A DNA stretch of 64,000 nucleotides from positions 2,297,501 through 2,361,500 of the forward strand of contig NZ_CP062698.1 in NCBI RefSeq assembly GCF_018389385.1, in the 5' to 3' direction. Positions 16,903 through 24,982 of the stretch are shown one piece after another. The position numbers were made by a program, and so were the translations under genes. The stretch comes from Anthocerotibacter panamensis C109. Lineage in GTDB: Bacteria; Cyanobacteriota; Cyanobacteriia; Gloeobacterales; Anthocerotibacteraceae. The stretch's first letter is position 1. The number at the start of each line of letters is the position of its first letter. The notes under the pieces were generated by a model. That model did not search any database, was not told the origin of the DNA, and saw only the letters and a program-made list of their open reading frames with translations.

Positions 16903-18156
16903 ATGATTGTGGAAAGCAGTACAACAGCAACGGTGCCGAAGCATAGGGTCTTAGTCATCGACGATAGTTTTATGGTCCGCAAGTCTCTGGTGGACCAACT
17001 GGCAGGCAATCGCTTTGAAGTTTTTGAGGCCAAGGATGGACCTTCGGGCTTAGATGAGGCGCTGCGGGTCAACCCCGATGTGATCCTGCTGGATTTTGTC
17101 ATGCCAGGGATGAATGGCTTTGAGGTGTATCAAGCGCTGCGTCAGCAACCCCAATTCGCCAACACCCCTGTAATTGTGATCTCCAGTAGCCGTGAGGAAG
17201 TCATCAAAAAATTTGGTCAGCCCTTTATCGGCTTTGACTTTTTGCCCAAACAGTTCACTCGAGAGCAATTGGAAGAGCGCATTGATGCGGTCCTGCCCAT
17301 GGTTTCGTCTCAGGCTAAGCTGATTTCAGGGAGCAAGAGCCCCTATGAACTCGTGCTCTCCCGGCTGGAGCAAGTCGAGGACCGGTTTAGCCTCGAATTC
17401 AATCGTCTCAACGAACCGCTGGACCAACTGGCAGCGATCGTCCGGGATCTAGGACCTTGGGTGGAACATACGGCAGGCTTGGAGGAGCGTTTGGGCGTGC
17501 TAGAGCAGGCTCCGCCGCCGGACCTTGCTCCTCTGACAGCGCGCCTTGAAACCCTGACCGATCCCATCCCGACCTTCCTAGCTCGGCTCGACACGCTAGA
17601 AGAACGGCTGAGTACCCCGACGCCCGCTGACCCGGTGCTGCTGGAGCACCTCCAAGCGCTGAAACAATCCCTCAACCGTCCAACCCCGACCGACCGCACC
17701 GACGAAATCCTCAACCGCTTGCGTACTCTGGAACAAGCGCTCAGTCCGTCCAGCACTCCAGACCGCAGCCATGAAATTCTCAGTGGGATCGCAGCGCTGG
17801 AGCAGCGGTTGATGGCGCTGCCCAACCCCACCGCTATCTTGCTAGAGCGCCTACAGACTCTGGAGCAGTCCCTCAACCGCCCTGTGGCTCTGGACCGCAC
17901 CGATGAAGTGATCGAGCATTTTCGCGCACTGGAGGCTCGTCTGGAGCGGACCACCGGGAACGAATGGGCAGGGATCGCAGAGCGCCTCGACAGGTTGTCT
18001 CAGATCATGCAGCCCCGCCCCGAGCTTGAACCGCTACTGGAGCGGCTGGAGATGTTGGAGAAGAAGCCCCCCTCCTCCGCCACCTCGCTCTCTTGGGGCA
18101 TCCTCCTCCTCACGGTAGTCAACGCAGCTTTGCTGGTTTTTTCACTGACCCGCTGA
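16903..18156 (+). CDS. membrane-anchored response-regulator receiver protein with coiled-coil repeats
   Basis: A 417-residue protein. Residues 14-130 are a REC domain: acidic pair VIDDS, phosphoacceptor Asp in VILLDFVMPG (about residue 66), VIVISS and the Lys in FLPKQF. A region of about 250 residues with degenerate heptad-like units follows (repeated 'LERLEtLEqsLnrP...DRtdEIl' blocks), predicted coiled coil. The last 20 residues are a single hydrophobic TM (SWGILLLTVVNAALLVFSLT), giving a tail-anchored arrangement. There is no DNA-binding or enzymatic output domain. It probably relays phosphorylation state to a membrane complex, as in cyanobacterial pilus or taxis regulators; the partner is unknown. 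Confidence 0.8.
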   Translation: MIVESSTTATVPKHRVLVIDDSFMVRKSLVDQLAGNRFEVFEAKDGPSGLDEALRVNPDVILLDFVMPGMNGFEVYQALRQQPQFANTPVIVISSSREEVIKKFGQPFIGFDFLPKQFTREQLEERIDAVLPMVSSQAKLISGSKSPYELVLSRLEQVEDRFSLEFNRLNEPLDQLAAIVRDLGPWVEHTAGLEERLGVLEQAPPPDLAPLTARLETLTDPIPTFLARLDTLEERLSTPTPADPVLLEHLQALKQSLNRPTPTDRTDEILNRLRTLEQALSPSSTPDRSHEILSGIAALEQRLMALPNPTAILLERLQTLEQSLNRPVALDRTDEVIEHFRALEARLERTTGNEWAGIAERLDRLSQIMQPRPELEPLLERLEMLEKKPPSSATSLSWGILLLTVVNAALLVFSLTR

Positions 18157-18425
18157 CTTTTATCGGCTTACCGTACCCGCGCAGACCACCTAGTTAGTCT
18201 GTAGCAGATTTTCGTTCATTTAGGGTGCTGTGAAGGATGTTCAGGAGTCTTTGCCTAAGGCGATCTCCGTAGGAGCTTACGGATTTCACCCTATTGTTTC
18301 TAATATTTGTTCAGCTTACGGTTAAGAAGTTACAGCCTTGGATGGAGTCCTCGATTGAGGGGCTACGGGAGTCATAAATCAGGGATAAGTTCTTGTCTCA
18401 AAAATGTTCATTTAGCGAGGCTTTA

Positions 18426-18626
18426 ATGCAGGAAACTAACGAGTTAGATAAAGTTTTCACCGTGTACTATACAGGACGGTCTGTAGAACTATATCCTGAT
18501 TGCTACCATTATCCTCAAAACCGAATTCTTTGTGTGTGCCGTTCCTATGAGGTGGCGCAGGATTTTGCAATGTTTATCGCCTGCAAAAATAAAATACGCT
18601 TTCAGGACTATGTTGTCGGGGCTTGA
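18426..18626 (+). CDS. small hypothetical protein
   Basis: The ATG at 18426 has AGCGAGG upstream and encodes 66 residues starting MQETNELDKVFTVYYTGRSV. The middle has two Cys (LCVCRSY) and it ends YVVGA. The frame is open 11 codons further to a TTG at 18393. Soluble, without signal or TM. I recognise no family. Codon use is AT-richer than the flanks. Confidence 0.4.
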   Translation: MQETNELDKVFTVYYTGRSVELYPDCYHYPQNRILCVCRSYEVAQDFAMFIACKNKIRFQDYVVGA

Positions 18627-18646
18627 TAGGTCTAAGGGGTATCAGT

Positions 18647-19795
18647 TTATGGATAGGGTCTCACGGGTGGGCTGGGGCTTCCTGTTTGCAGGGCTCGTTC
18701 CACGGCGGTTTGCTGGTCGCGGCGGGTTAGCCAGTAGTGATAGACCCCAGTATGTACCTGGACGCTATGGCCCATCATGGGGGCGGCGATGGAACTATCC
18801 AGGCCAAAGTGAATGGTCCGCACCGCCCAGGCATGGCGCAAGAGATAGGGATGGAAGGGCACGCCATAGCGCCGGAACTGCGTATTGACTTTGGTGCCGA
18901 TGGTCTTGAGGGTCGTAGTGCGCGAGATAGCGGGCAATGCTCCTGTACACAGTTGGAATTGCTCGACCCACTCGGGATAAAAAGGCCAAGTCTCGCGCGC
19001 TCCGGTTTTGGTGTCAGCCCCGACCCACAGGGTTCCCGGCTCGCTACGCAAGCGGTTGAGGTCCACAAAGAAGCACTCGTGGGGCCTAAGACCAAAAGTG
19101 GCGAGCAGTCCGTAGACCAGCCGCCATTCAGGGTTGGGAATAGCTTGAAACCAGTGAACGATGGCGGCATCGTCGGGCAATTGGCGTGGGACGACGCGGC
19201 GCTGGTTATAGCTGCCGCGATATTGGGCGATGTGTTCGGTAGGATGACCCAAAAAGTTTAACAAGCCTTTGAACGCAGTGCAGGCCAGTTGACGGCCTCG
19301 GGTCTGGGCGGGGATCTGCTGGAGCGTTTTCTCGACCCAAGCACTCAGATCAAGTTGGGGGTAAAGGTGGGCGGTCTGTTGGAGTTGCTTGAAGTAGGGG
19401 ACATATACCGAGCGCAGGGTCGAGGCACTGTGCCCCCCACGCTGGGCCAGGAAGTGGGTCTGGAAGGCTTCGAGTTGCTCCAGGAGGGGACGCTGGTCAA
19501 GGGGTTGCTGGCGGGGGGCGAGATAGGGTGTCCAGTCAAAAGCCTGACGGGCGAGTTGACCGCCTATCGTCTTAGCTAGGGCTTCAGCGTGTTTGAGTCC
19601 CTCAGTATTGGCGTAGACCCCGAGGGCAAGCCACTGTTGATGGGGTTGGGTGCGCCCGGAACCGGGGCGGGGGGGGAACGTCGCCCTCAGAAGTAGGCGT
19701 TCTTCTTTGCGATAGAGGCGGACTCCGATGCGGGCAGCCTTGAGCCGGTTATTACTTTGGAGGATTTTAGGGTCGATGCGACTGTCGAAGGACAT
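18647..19795 (-). CDS. tyrosine recombinase (integrase) family protein
   Basis: A 382-residue protein with a C-terminal tyrosine recombinase catalytic domain. Visible features are Arg in GLRPHE, a Lys in ADTKTG, LLRHAWAVR (box II; the usual first His of HxxR is Tyr here), GHSVQVHTGVYHYW with the second His/Trp region and the putative Tyr nucleophile. The N-terminal half has the SAM-like core-binding pattern. No att sites, excisionase or phage genes are next to it, so it looks like one of the solitary integrases common on cyanobacterial chromosomes. It lies just beside a rearranged patch (19.9-22.2 kb); a causal link is only a possibility. Confidence 0.82.
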   Translation of the reverse strand: MSFDSRIDPKILQSNNRLKAARIGVRLYRKEERLLLRATFPPRPGSGRTQPHQQWLALGVYANTEGLKHAEALAKTIGGQLARQAFDWTPYLAPRQQPLDQRPLLEQLEAFQTHFLAQRGGHSASTLRSVYVPYFKQLQQTAHLYPQLDLSAWVEKTLQQIPAQTRGRQLACTAFKGLLNFLGHPTEHIAQYRGSYNQRRVVPRQLPDDAAIVHWFQAIPNPEWRLVYGLLATFGLRPHECFFVDLNRLRSEPGTLWVGADTKTGARETWPFYPEWVEQFQLCTGALPAISRTTTLKTIGTKVNTQFRRYGVPFHPYLLRHAWAVRTIHFGLDSSIAAPMMGHSVQVHTGVYHYWLTRRDQQTAVERALQTGSPSPPVRPYP

Positions 19796-19923
19796 AATCC
19801 GCGCACGAAAAAGACTTTGCGGTCATTGTACCGGACTGTCAGCGCGGAAGGGCACACCGGCTAGAAGAGAGGTTAAGCCAGGTAGCGGGGAACACTGGAG
19901 GGATTCAAAGCACAGGAAAAGTC

Positions 19924-20346
19924 ATGAAATTACTGGGGAACGTGTTGGTTGTGTTGCTGTTGTTCCCTATGATTGCTTCCTCCTCAGTCCAGGCAGCGGA
20001 TTGGGTGCTGGTCGAGCCCACCCAAGCATCCAACTACTACGTAGACCCGACCCGTATTGAAGTGATCGGGGCACTACGCCGCTTTTGGATCAAGGTCAGT
20101 AACCATCAGGAGGAGCAGATCGCAGGCCAGAGCGTCAAATCCTACGTCTTGTACGCTACAGCTCACTGCGGACACAGCACCTATGGCGAGACCCAAATCC
20201 TCCTCTACAACCGGTCAGGACGTGAGGTCGTCCGCAGGAATACGCCTCTTGTCGCACGACGGGCTGCCCCTGGAACCGCCATGAACGCGTTGATCCAGTT
20301 CGCGTGCCATCCGAAGAGTACGAAATTTAAAGGGCCACAGACTTAA
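19924..20346 (+). CDS. exported surface-adhesin-E-like small protein
   Basis: A 140-residue protein with a clear signal peptide (cleavage after VQA, about residue 25). The mature start ADWVLVEPTQASNYYVDPTRIEVIG...RRFWIKV resembles the short beta-rich fold annotated as surface-adhesin protein E in other bacteria. Two Cys (HCGH, FACH) probably pair. The last 50 codons plus 17 bp downstream are duplicated 1.8 kb away (see the repeat entries). Confidence 0.6.
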   Translation: MKLLGNVLVVLLLFPMIASSSVQAADWVLVEPTQASNYYVDPTRIEVIGALRRFWIKVSNHQEEQIAGQSVKSYVLYATAHCGHSTYGETQILLYNRSGREVVRRNTPLVARRAAPGTAMNALIQFACHPKSTKFKGPQT

Positions 20347-20363
20347 GCGCATGGATAAACTCC
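20196..20363 (+). repeat. 168-bp direct repeat, copy A
   Basis: Copy A covers the 3' end of the adhesin-E-like gene and a few bases beyond. It matches 22027-22194 with about four mismatches, all in the last 35 bp. The offset between copies is 1831 bp. Confidence 0.95.
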
Positions 20364-20889
20364 GTGCAAGTCTGGGGGCGCTGGCTTCTTTGACCGCGCC
20401 GTAATCGATGAGGACGATCTGACGGGGATGATAGCGGAGGATCAAGTTGGCGGGTTTGATATCACGGTGGAGGACGCCTTGCTGGTGGAGGTGGCTCAGG
20501 ACTTCGAGGGTTTCGACGATCCAGCCTACCGCCTGAGCCGGGGTCTTGGGGCGGACCTGCTCCAGGGTTGGACCATGGATCATTTCCATCACCAGCGAAT
20601 AATGCTCCTCATCGCAAAAGAAATCGTAGAAACGAGGAATACTCGGATGGCGTAGATCTTGGAGCACACGAGCTTCACGAGCAAAGAGTTCCCGAGCTTT
20701 GCTGCTCTGGTAGGCTTTGATCTCTTTGAGGACCGCCAGTTTGTTGACTTGGAGATTGTAGACAAGATAGGTCGTCCCCATGCCGCCTTGAGCTAGGACA
20801 TCAAGCACTTCATAGCGTGCGCCCGTCTCTGGATTGACAAGGCTACCCTCGCTGGCGAGTAAGCGCCCACAGGTCCGGCAGAAGCGCAA
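20215..20889 (-). pseudogene. doubly truncated Ser/Thr protein kinase relic
   Basis: The frame encodes a Hanks-type kinase N-lobe and part of the C-lobe. It has a half zinc ribbon (FCRTCG), RYEVLDVLAQGGMGTTYLV (Gly-rich loop), AVLKEI (ATP Lys), VLHRDIKPANLIL (catalytic HRD loop) and VLIDYGAVKEA (the DFG position reads DYG). Sequence after about 20385 is no longer kinase but the antisense of repeat copy A, so the activation loop and the rest are missing. The only start is a TTG, and the preceding in-frame residues (CASNPSGLRFCRTCG) look like the lost half of the zinc ribbon. The gene is therefore truncated at both ends and unlikely to be active. Confidence 0.75.
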
Positions 20890-21073
20890 CCCCGAGGGAT
20901 TTGAAGCACAAGGCGGGCTCCATCACGGCGGCACCCGTTCCGACTACGCCGGTCGTTATCAGTTCTTTGGGCACACTAAGCTGGGTAAACTGCGCCTCTC
21001 AGTGTAATATTTTTGGCCTCTGAACCTTCGCTAACTTCAGCTATAGGCAGGCAGCTCAGGCGGCTGTACAGCT

Positions 21074-21102
21074 TTGACATAGATGCGCTATTTTGCTATG
21101 CT
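21074..21102 (+). promoter_or_regulatory. consensus promoter for the 21.1-kb ncRNA
   Basis: A perfect -35 TTGACA (21074-21079), a 17-bp spacer and a -10 TATGCT (21097-21102). It predicts transcription from about 21109, with no open reading frame downstream before the terminator. Confidence 0.7.
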
Positions 21103-21108
21103 TTAATG

Positions 21109-21290
21109 TGGTTGCAAAGCCAAATGAGGGTAAGGGGTCCTAGATTGGCACCTAGGATGTAGGGGTAGATGGTTCGTCTCCTCGACCCACACACAAGGAG
21201 GACCGCTCTCCAATTCCTTGCGGTGTGCGCCATGACTGGAACGGCAGGTCATAGGTAAGCCATCAGAGAAGCTGAGATCTTCTCTTTTTT
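21109..21290 (+). ncRNA. candidate structured small RNA of about 180 nt (6S-like in size)
   Basis: The segment lies between a consensus sigma-70 promoter and a strong intrinsic terminator and has no convincing coding frame. Visible internal helices are TCCTAG...CTAGGA (about 21145-21165), GTC-TCCT...AGGA-GAC and ATGAC...GTCAT, and the ends can pair (TGGTT with AGCCA). A transcript of about 182 nt with a long imperfect helix and a 5' promoter of its own would suit cyanobacterial 6S RNA, which sequesters RNA polymerase by mimicking an open promoter. I cannot confirm the family by eye, and another trans-acting sRNA is equally possible. Confidence 0.5.
21265..21290 (+). terminator. intrinsic terminator of the ncRNA
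   Basis: A perfect 7-bp stem AGAGAAG/CTTCTCT with a 7-nt loop is followed directly by five T residues. Confidence 0.85.
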
Positions 21291-21305
21291 GAAATCAAAG
21301 CTGAT

Positions 21306-21338
21306 ACCTCGCCCCAAATTTTAAGAGGCGAGGTTTTT
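21306..21338 (+). terminator. second, tandem intrinsic terminator
   Basis: An 8-bp stem ACCTCGCC/GGCGAGGT with a 13-nt loop is followed by TTTT, 15 bp after the first terminator and 4 bp before the convergent gene's stop. On the minus strand there is no T-tract, so it serves the plus-strand RNA. Confidence 0.75.
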
Positions 21339-21341
21339 GAT

Positions 21342-21926
21342 TTAAGGCTCGACAAGAACCGACGAATCAGGGAACAAGGGAGAGGGCGTGTCTTTAGGTA
21401 CCAGTTCCCTACCCCAGATAAGCGTACCTTTCCTTAAATTATTCAAGGTTGAAGCTTTTGTTCCTCGGAATACCGTGAATCCAATCCACAAGTCCCCAAC
21501 TTTCTGAACTACCAGAGCCACGTATTTTGGTTTGTCTATAGCAAGATACTTGACATAGCGACGGCGCACTCCGATCTCATCAGTTTCTTCGTTACGGGCA
21601 GATGAAACCCATACCTCGAAGGGGTCTTGGATAACTTCGGGGATGAAGGGAAAGACTTTTTCGCGCCCATCAAGCCGTTTTTCTTTTTCCAGGATGTGAT
21701 CAACAATAGTTTGGTCGATCCATATCGGTTCACCCGTAGGATCAATAAAGCATCCCCTATCTCCTCCCAATACTTTGGTAAAAATAGCTCTCACCTCTGA
21801 TTCATTTCTGGCTTCTGGTGCTTGAGATGCTTGAGGAGCATCCATGGGGATGATCTCAGGTCGTCCTACTTGGTCAGGGGTAGAGCCTGCAATCTCAACC
21901 CAACGGCCAGTAGAGCTACTAGTCAT
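21342..21926 (-). CDS. PBECR-type (barnase/EndoU/colicin/RelE superfamily) nuclease-like protein
   Basis: A 194-residue protein. The N-terminal 45 residues are a low-complexity linker. The rest has the layout of PBECR domains from phage polyvalent proteins and bacterial toxins: IDPTGEPIWIDQTIVDHIL with a conserved His, then FPFIPEVIQDPFEVWVS, a central YVKYLAIDKPKYVALVVQ beta unit and a C-terminal RKGTLIWGRE tail. Such domains are predicted RNases. No immunity or antitoxin gene is obvious on either side. It lies between the two copies of the 168-bp repeat, next to the ncRNA gene and the kinase relic, consistent with an acquired segment. Confidence 0.62.
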   Translation of the reverse strand: MTSSSTGRWVEIAGSTPDQVGRPEIIPMDAPQASQAPEARNESEVRAIFTKVLGGDRGCFIDPTGEPIWIDQTIVDHILEKEKRLDGREKVFPFIPEVIQDPFEVWVSSARNEETDEIGVRRRYVKYLAIDKPKYVALVVQKVGDLWIGFTVFRGTKASTLNNLRKGTLIWGRELVPKDTPSPLFPDSSVLVEP

Positions 21927-22026
21927 TCGCGTGTTTTGCCATATTGAGGGGGAGCAAACCAGGCCAAGTTCAACTCTTATCCTATATCCACCTTAAGTAA
22001 CCGAGCCACCTGTTTCTGAGAATGGG

Positions 22027-22194
22027 AATCCTCCTCTACAACCGGTCAGGACGTGAGGTCGTCCGCAGGAATACGCCTCTTGTCGCACGACGGGCTGCCC
22101 CTGGAACCGCCATGAACGCGTTGATCCAGTTCGCGTGCCATCCGAAGAGTACGAAATTTAAAGAGCCACAGACTTAAGCGCACGGGTAAACTGC
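22027..22194 (+). repeat. 168-bp direct repeat, copy B
   Basis: A near-identical copy of 20196-20363 without the 5' part of the adhesin-E-like gene, so it is a fragment and not a gene. Just past the 3' end both copies lose similarity. Copy B's tail GGGTAAACTGCG also occurs at about 20984 inside the segment, which may mark a recombination joint. Confidence 0.95.
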
Positions 22195-22336
22195 GATATT
22201 CGACTTTAGTCGGAGGTTTTATGAACAAGTGTGACTAGATCATCCTGTTTTACTAGACGAGCCGCTATACTACGAGCGATTCCATAACTTGCCATGAAGC
22301 TGCCCACCCCCAGGGCCTAACTAAGTTGGTTTTTTT

Positions 22337-23461
22337 ATGCAAATCGCACCACCGCTAGCTGCTGAAGTGAGTTTGGCTAGGACAACAGCCAAGGCTGGCT
22401 TGCCCGCAGTTTCCTGGCACCTAGAAACCCTGTGTCGCAAGCAGATGGCTCTGTTGGCTTCTCAACCTTCTGTGGTCTGTGTCCGGTTGGCCTACCGCGA
22501 CGCCCAGGTGGACCAACGGCAACACCTGACCGAATATGCTCCAGGAGCCGCTACGCTGGCCCATCTGGAAGGTGAAACTTGGCTGCCCACGCCCCTAAAC
22601 GCTTTGGAGATCCAGGAAATCGCCCTTGAGTGTGATCTGGGGCCTGCGTATTTCTGCGCCCTCTGGGAACGAGAGCAGGACCCCGAATATCTGCTCGTCC
22701 TGGCTAGAGCGCCGCTTACACCCACACTCCAGCAGTTTATTCAGAATACTGTGACCTCCTTGCGAGGGCACCTCACGCTCTATGCAGAGTCTGTGCGCCA
22801 ACGCCAAGAGGTGCATCTGCTCGAACAGGTCGTCCAACGGCTGGGTCATCAGTTGCGCAATCCCCTTGCTCTGATTGCCCTCTATGCCGAAAACCTACGC
22901 CGGGGTCTACCCGAAGGGAGCGCCCGCGAGCAAGCGCAGCTGATCGGTGAGACGGTAGGAGACCTCAGTACCGACCTGACCAAACTCATTTACTGTAGCC
23001 AGAGCACCTGTCTATGTACCGCCCCGCAGGACTTGCGCTTGGTGCTCACCGACTGTATTCAGGGTCTACAGCCCTGGCTAACAGCCAAACAAATCCAAGT
23101 CCACTACCCCAAGACGCCTGTCCTCGTCGCGGTGGACCGCCTACAAATCAAGCAGGTCTTCGACAATCTCCTGCACAACGCCCTGTACTTCAGCCCGGAG
23201 CAGGGGGTTATCACCTGGCACTGGCAGGTCTCGCAAGAGGAAGTCGCCATTGACCTTGCGGACCAAGGACCGGGGCTCTCCCCTGAGGACTTAGCACAGG
23301 TCTTTACGCCTTTTTACACACGACGACCGGGGGGGACCGGCTTGGGGCTAGCGGTCGCCCGCAAGATCGTCTTGGACCATCAAGGTAGGCTCTGGGCCTC
23401 CAACTTGCCGGAGGGCGGGGCACAATTTTCCTTGACCCTACCGCACCAGAGGATCCCTTGA
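22337..23461 (+). CDS. sensor histidine kinase
   Basis: A 374-residue soluble kinase. The N-terminal 150 residues look like a GAF-type sensory fold (LCRKQMALLASQPSVVCVRLAYRD...LALECDLGPAYFCALWE). The dimerisation/phosphorylation helix has VQRLGHQLRNPLALIALYAENL, with the phospho-His at about residue 171. The ATPase domain shows the N box (FDNLLHNALYFSP), G1 (DLADQGPGLSPED) and G2 (GGTGLGLAVARKIV). No response regulator is adjacent. The start at 22337 follows a T-rich stretch without a strong Shine-Dalgarno. Confidence 0.88.
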   Translation: MQIAPPLAAEVSLARTTAKAGLPAVSWHLETLCRKQMALLASQPSVVCVRLAYRDAQVDQRQHLTEYAPGAATLAHLEGETWLPTPLNALEIQEIALECDLGPAYFCALWEREQDPEYLLVLARAPLTPTLQQFIQNTVTSLRGHLTLYAESVRQRQEVHLLEQVVQRLGHQLRNPLALIALYAENLRRGLPEGSAREQAQLIGETVGDLSTDLTKLIYCSQSTCLCTAPQDLRLVLTDCIQGLQPWLTAKQIQVHYPKTPVLVAVDRLQIKQVFDNLLHNALYFSPEQGVITWHWQVSQEEVAIDLADQGPGLSPEDLAQVFTPFYTRRPGGTGLGLAVARKIVLDHQGRLWASNLPEGGAQFSLTLPHQRIP

Positions 23462-23580
23462 GCACAGGGTTTGAACTGTTAGGTGCGTCGGCGCAATTAC
23501 CTCCTGCATCCTGGGAGGCGGTTTCCCCTGTGGCGGCCTTGCTTTTCGGAGTATCCTAGACCGAGGTGCGGGGCTCTGCA

Positions 23581-24954
23581 ATGGCTGATGTCGTTCTGAT
23601 CTATCCTTTTGTCTATCGTGAGTCCCCCCGCCGTAAGCTTTGGCTTTTTCCCTCTTTGGGGCAGGGGCACATCACCGCCTATCTCAGAGAGAAGGGCTAT
23701 ACCGTCCGTTATCTCGACTGCACCTTCCGGGGGACCGAGTGGGCGGTGGAAGAAGCCCGCAAGGAGAAACCCTTGGTCGTGGGCGTGTATTGCATGGTGA
23801 CCCTCCAGGAAGATGCCCTGTATCTGGCAAAGCGCCTGCGCGAAGTCCTAGCTCCTAAGACCCTGCTCTTTGCTGGCGGACCGATGCCCTCCGGGAATCC
23901 CAAGGCGTTTTTGGGTGACTTTGACGGGGTGATGCGCGGTGAAGGGGAACTGCTGTGGGTGGACCTGATGGAGCGGCTCACCACCGGGCGCGACTACACC
24001 CAACTCGAAGGGCTGTGTACCTTGGACCGGCAGGGCTCCTTGGTCGGCAATCAAAAATCCCCCCTCATCCCCAAAGACGTCCTCACCCAACTGCCCATGC
24101 CCGCGCGCGATATTTATGACCATGCCCTCTATCAAGCCTACTGGCAAAGCAAATTCGGCTACACCCAGACTCCAGTATTTACCGCTCGCGGCTGCCCCTA
24201 CGGCTGCGAATACTGCGACCAGCCCATTTTTGGATACACCTACCGGGAGCACAGCGTCGAACAGGTCCTCGCCGACATCGAGAGCGCCCTCTCCTACGGC
24301 TATTCCCATATCTGGTTTGCCGACGATATTTTTATGCTCAACTGGCAGCGGGCGCTCAAGGTCTGTGAAGAGATCCAGCACCGGGGGTTGGACTTTAAGT
24401 GGGATTGTCTGGGGCGTGTGGACGTCAACCGCAAGGTCTTTGACCGCATGGCAGCGGCGGGCTGTCGGCGCATCTTTTTTGGCATCGAGTCCGGGAGTCA
24501 GCGGGTGCTCCAGCAAATGGGCAAGCGCTTTAGCCCCGAGGTAGCCCGTCAAGCGCTTTTGGATGCCAATGAAGTAGGAATTCGGGCGGCGGCATTCTTT
24601 CAGGTGGGCTATCCCGGTGAAACAACCGAAGACATCCTCGCCACCTTGCACCTCATCGCCACGCTACCTTTGGACTACCTGAGCTTCACGATTACCTATC
24701 CCCTACCGGGCACCAAACTCTTTGACCGGGTAGTAGCGGAGGAGCGTCTACTGCCGGAGGAGCGCCAGGAATGGAAGCGAGCGGGGCACAATGTCGTCAC
24801 CTACAAGGCGGACCATTCTCAGTTCAAGCTGCGTTGGGCCATCTATGCCGGACGCGCCCGCTTTCTCGCTGAACGCTATATGGGAACTTGGGGGCAGGTG
24901 TTGGGACGTGTCATCACGGATACCACCGACCGGGTTTTGCCGTTACTTTCTTGA
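23581..24954 (+). CDS. B12-binding-domain radical SAM protein
   Basis: A 457-residue protein from the ATG at 23581. The N-terminal 130 residues are a cobalamin-binding-type Rossmann domain (LWLFPSLGQGHITAYLREKGY, LLFAGGPMPSG) and the middle is a radical SAM TIM barrel with CPYGCEYC (Cys at about 205, 209, 212) for the 4Fe-4S cluster. IWFADDIFMLN and FFGIESGSQRVLQQMGKR are the usual Elp3/B12-family blocks. Relatives act as methyltransferases or ring-forming enzymes in hopanoid, chlorophyll or secondary metabolism. The substrate is unclear and there is no pathway neighbour. Confidence 0.85.
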   Translation: MADVVLIYPFVYRESPRRKLWLFPSLGQGHITAYLREKGYTVRYLDCTFRGTEWAVEEARKEKPLVVGVYCMVTLQEDALYLAKRLREVLAPKTLLFAGGPMPSGNPKAFLGDFDGVMRGEGELLWVDLMERLTTGRDYTQLEGLCTLDRQGSLVGNQKSPLIPKDVLTQLPMPARDIYDHALYQAYWQSKFGYTQTPVFTARGCPYGCEYCDQPIFGYTYREHSVEQVLADIESALSYGYSHIWFADDIFMLNWQRALKVCEEIQHRGLDFKWDCLGRVDVNRKVFDRMAAAGCRRIFFGIESGSQRVLQQMGKRFSPEVARQALLDANEVGIRAAAFFQVGYPGETTEDILATLHLIATLPLDYLSFTITYPLPGTKLFDRVVAEERLLPEERQEWKRAGHNVVTYKADHSQFKLRWAIYAGRARFLAERYMGTWGQVLGRVITDTTDRVLPLLS

Positions 24955-24982
24955 AACCTAACGCTTGAGAGCTAAGGCTCGT

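Noticed and set aside
20884-21006. Plus-strand peptide ending YQFFGHTKLGKLRLSV then stop
   Set aside because: It looks like a gene tail but is largely antisense to the kinase relic, lacks a start and matches nothing I know.
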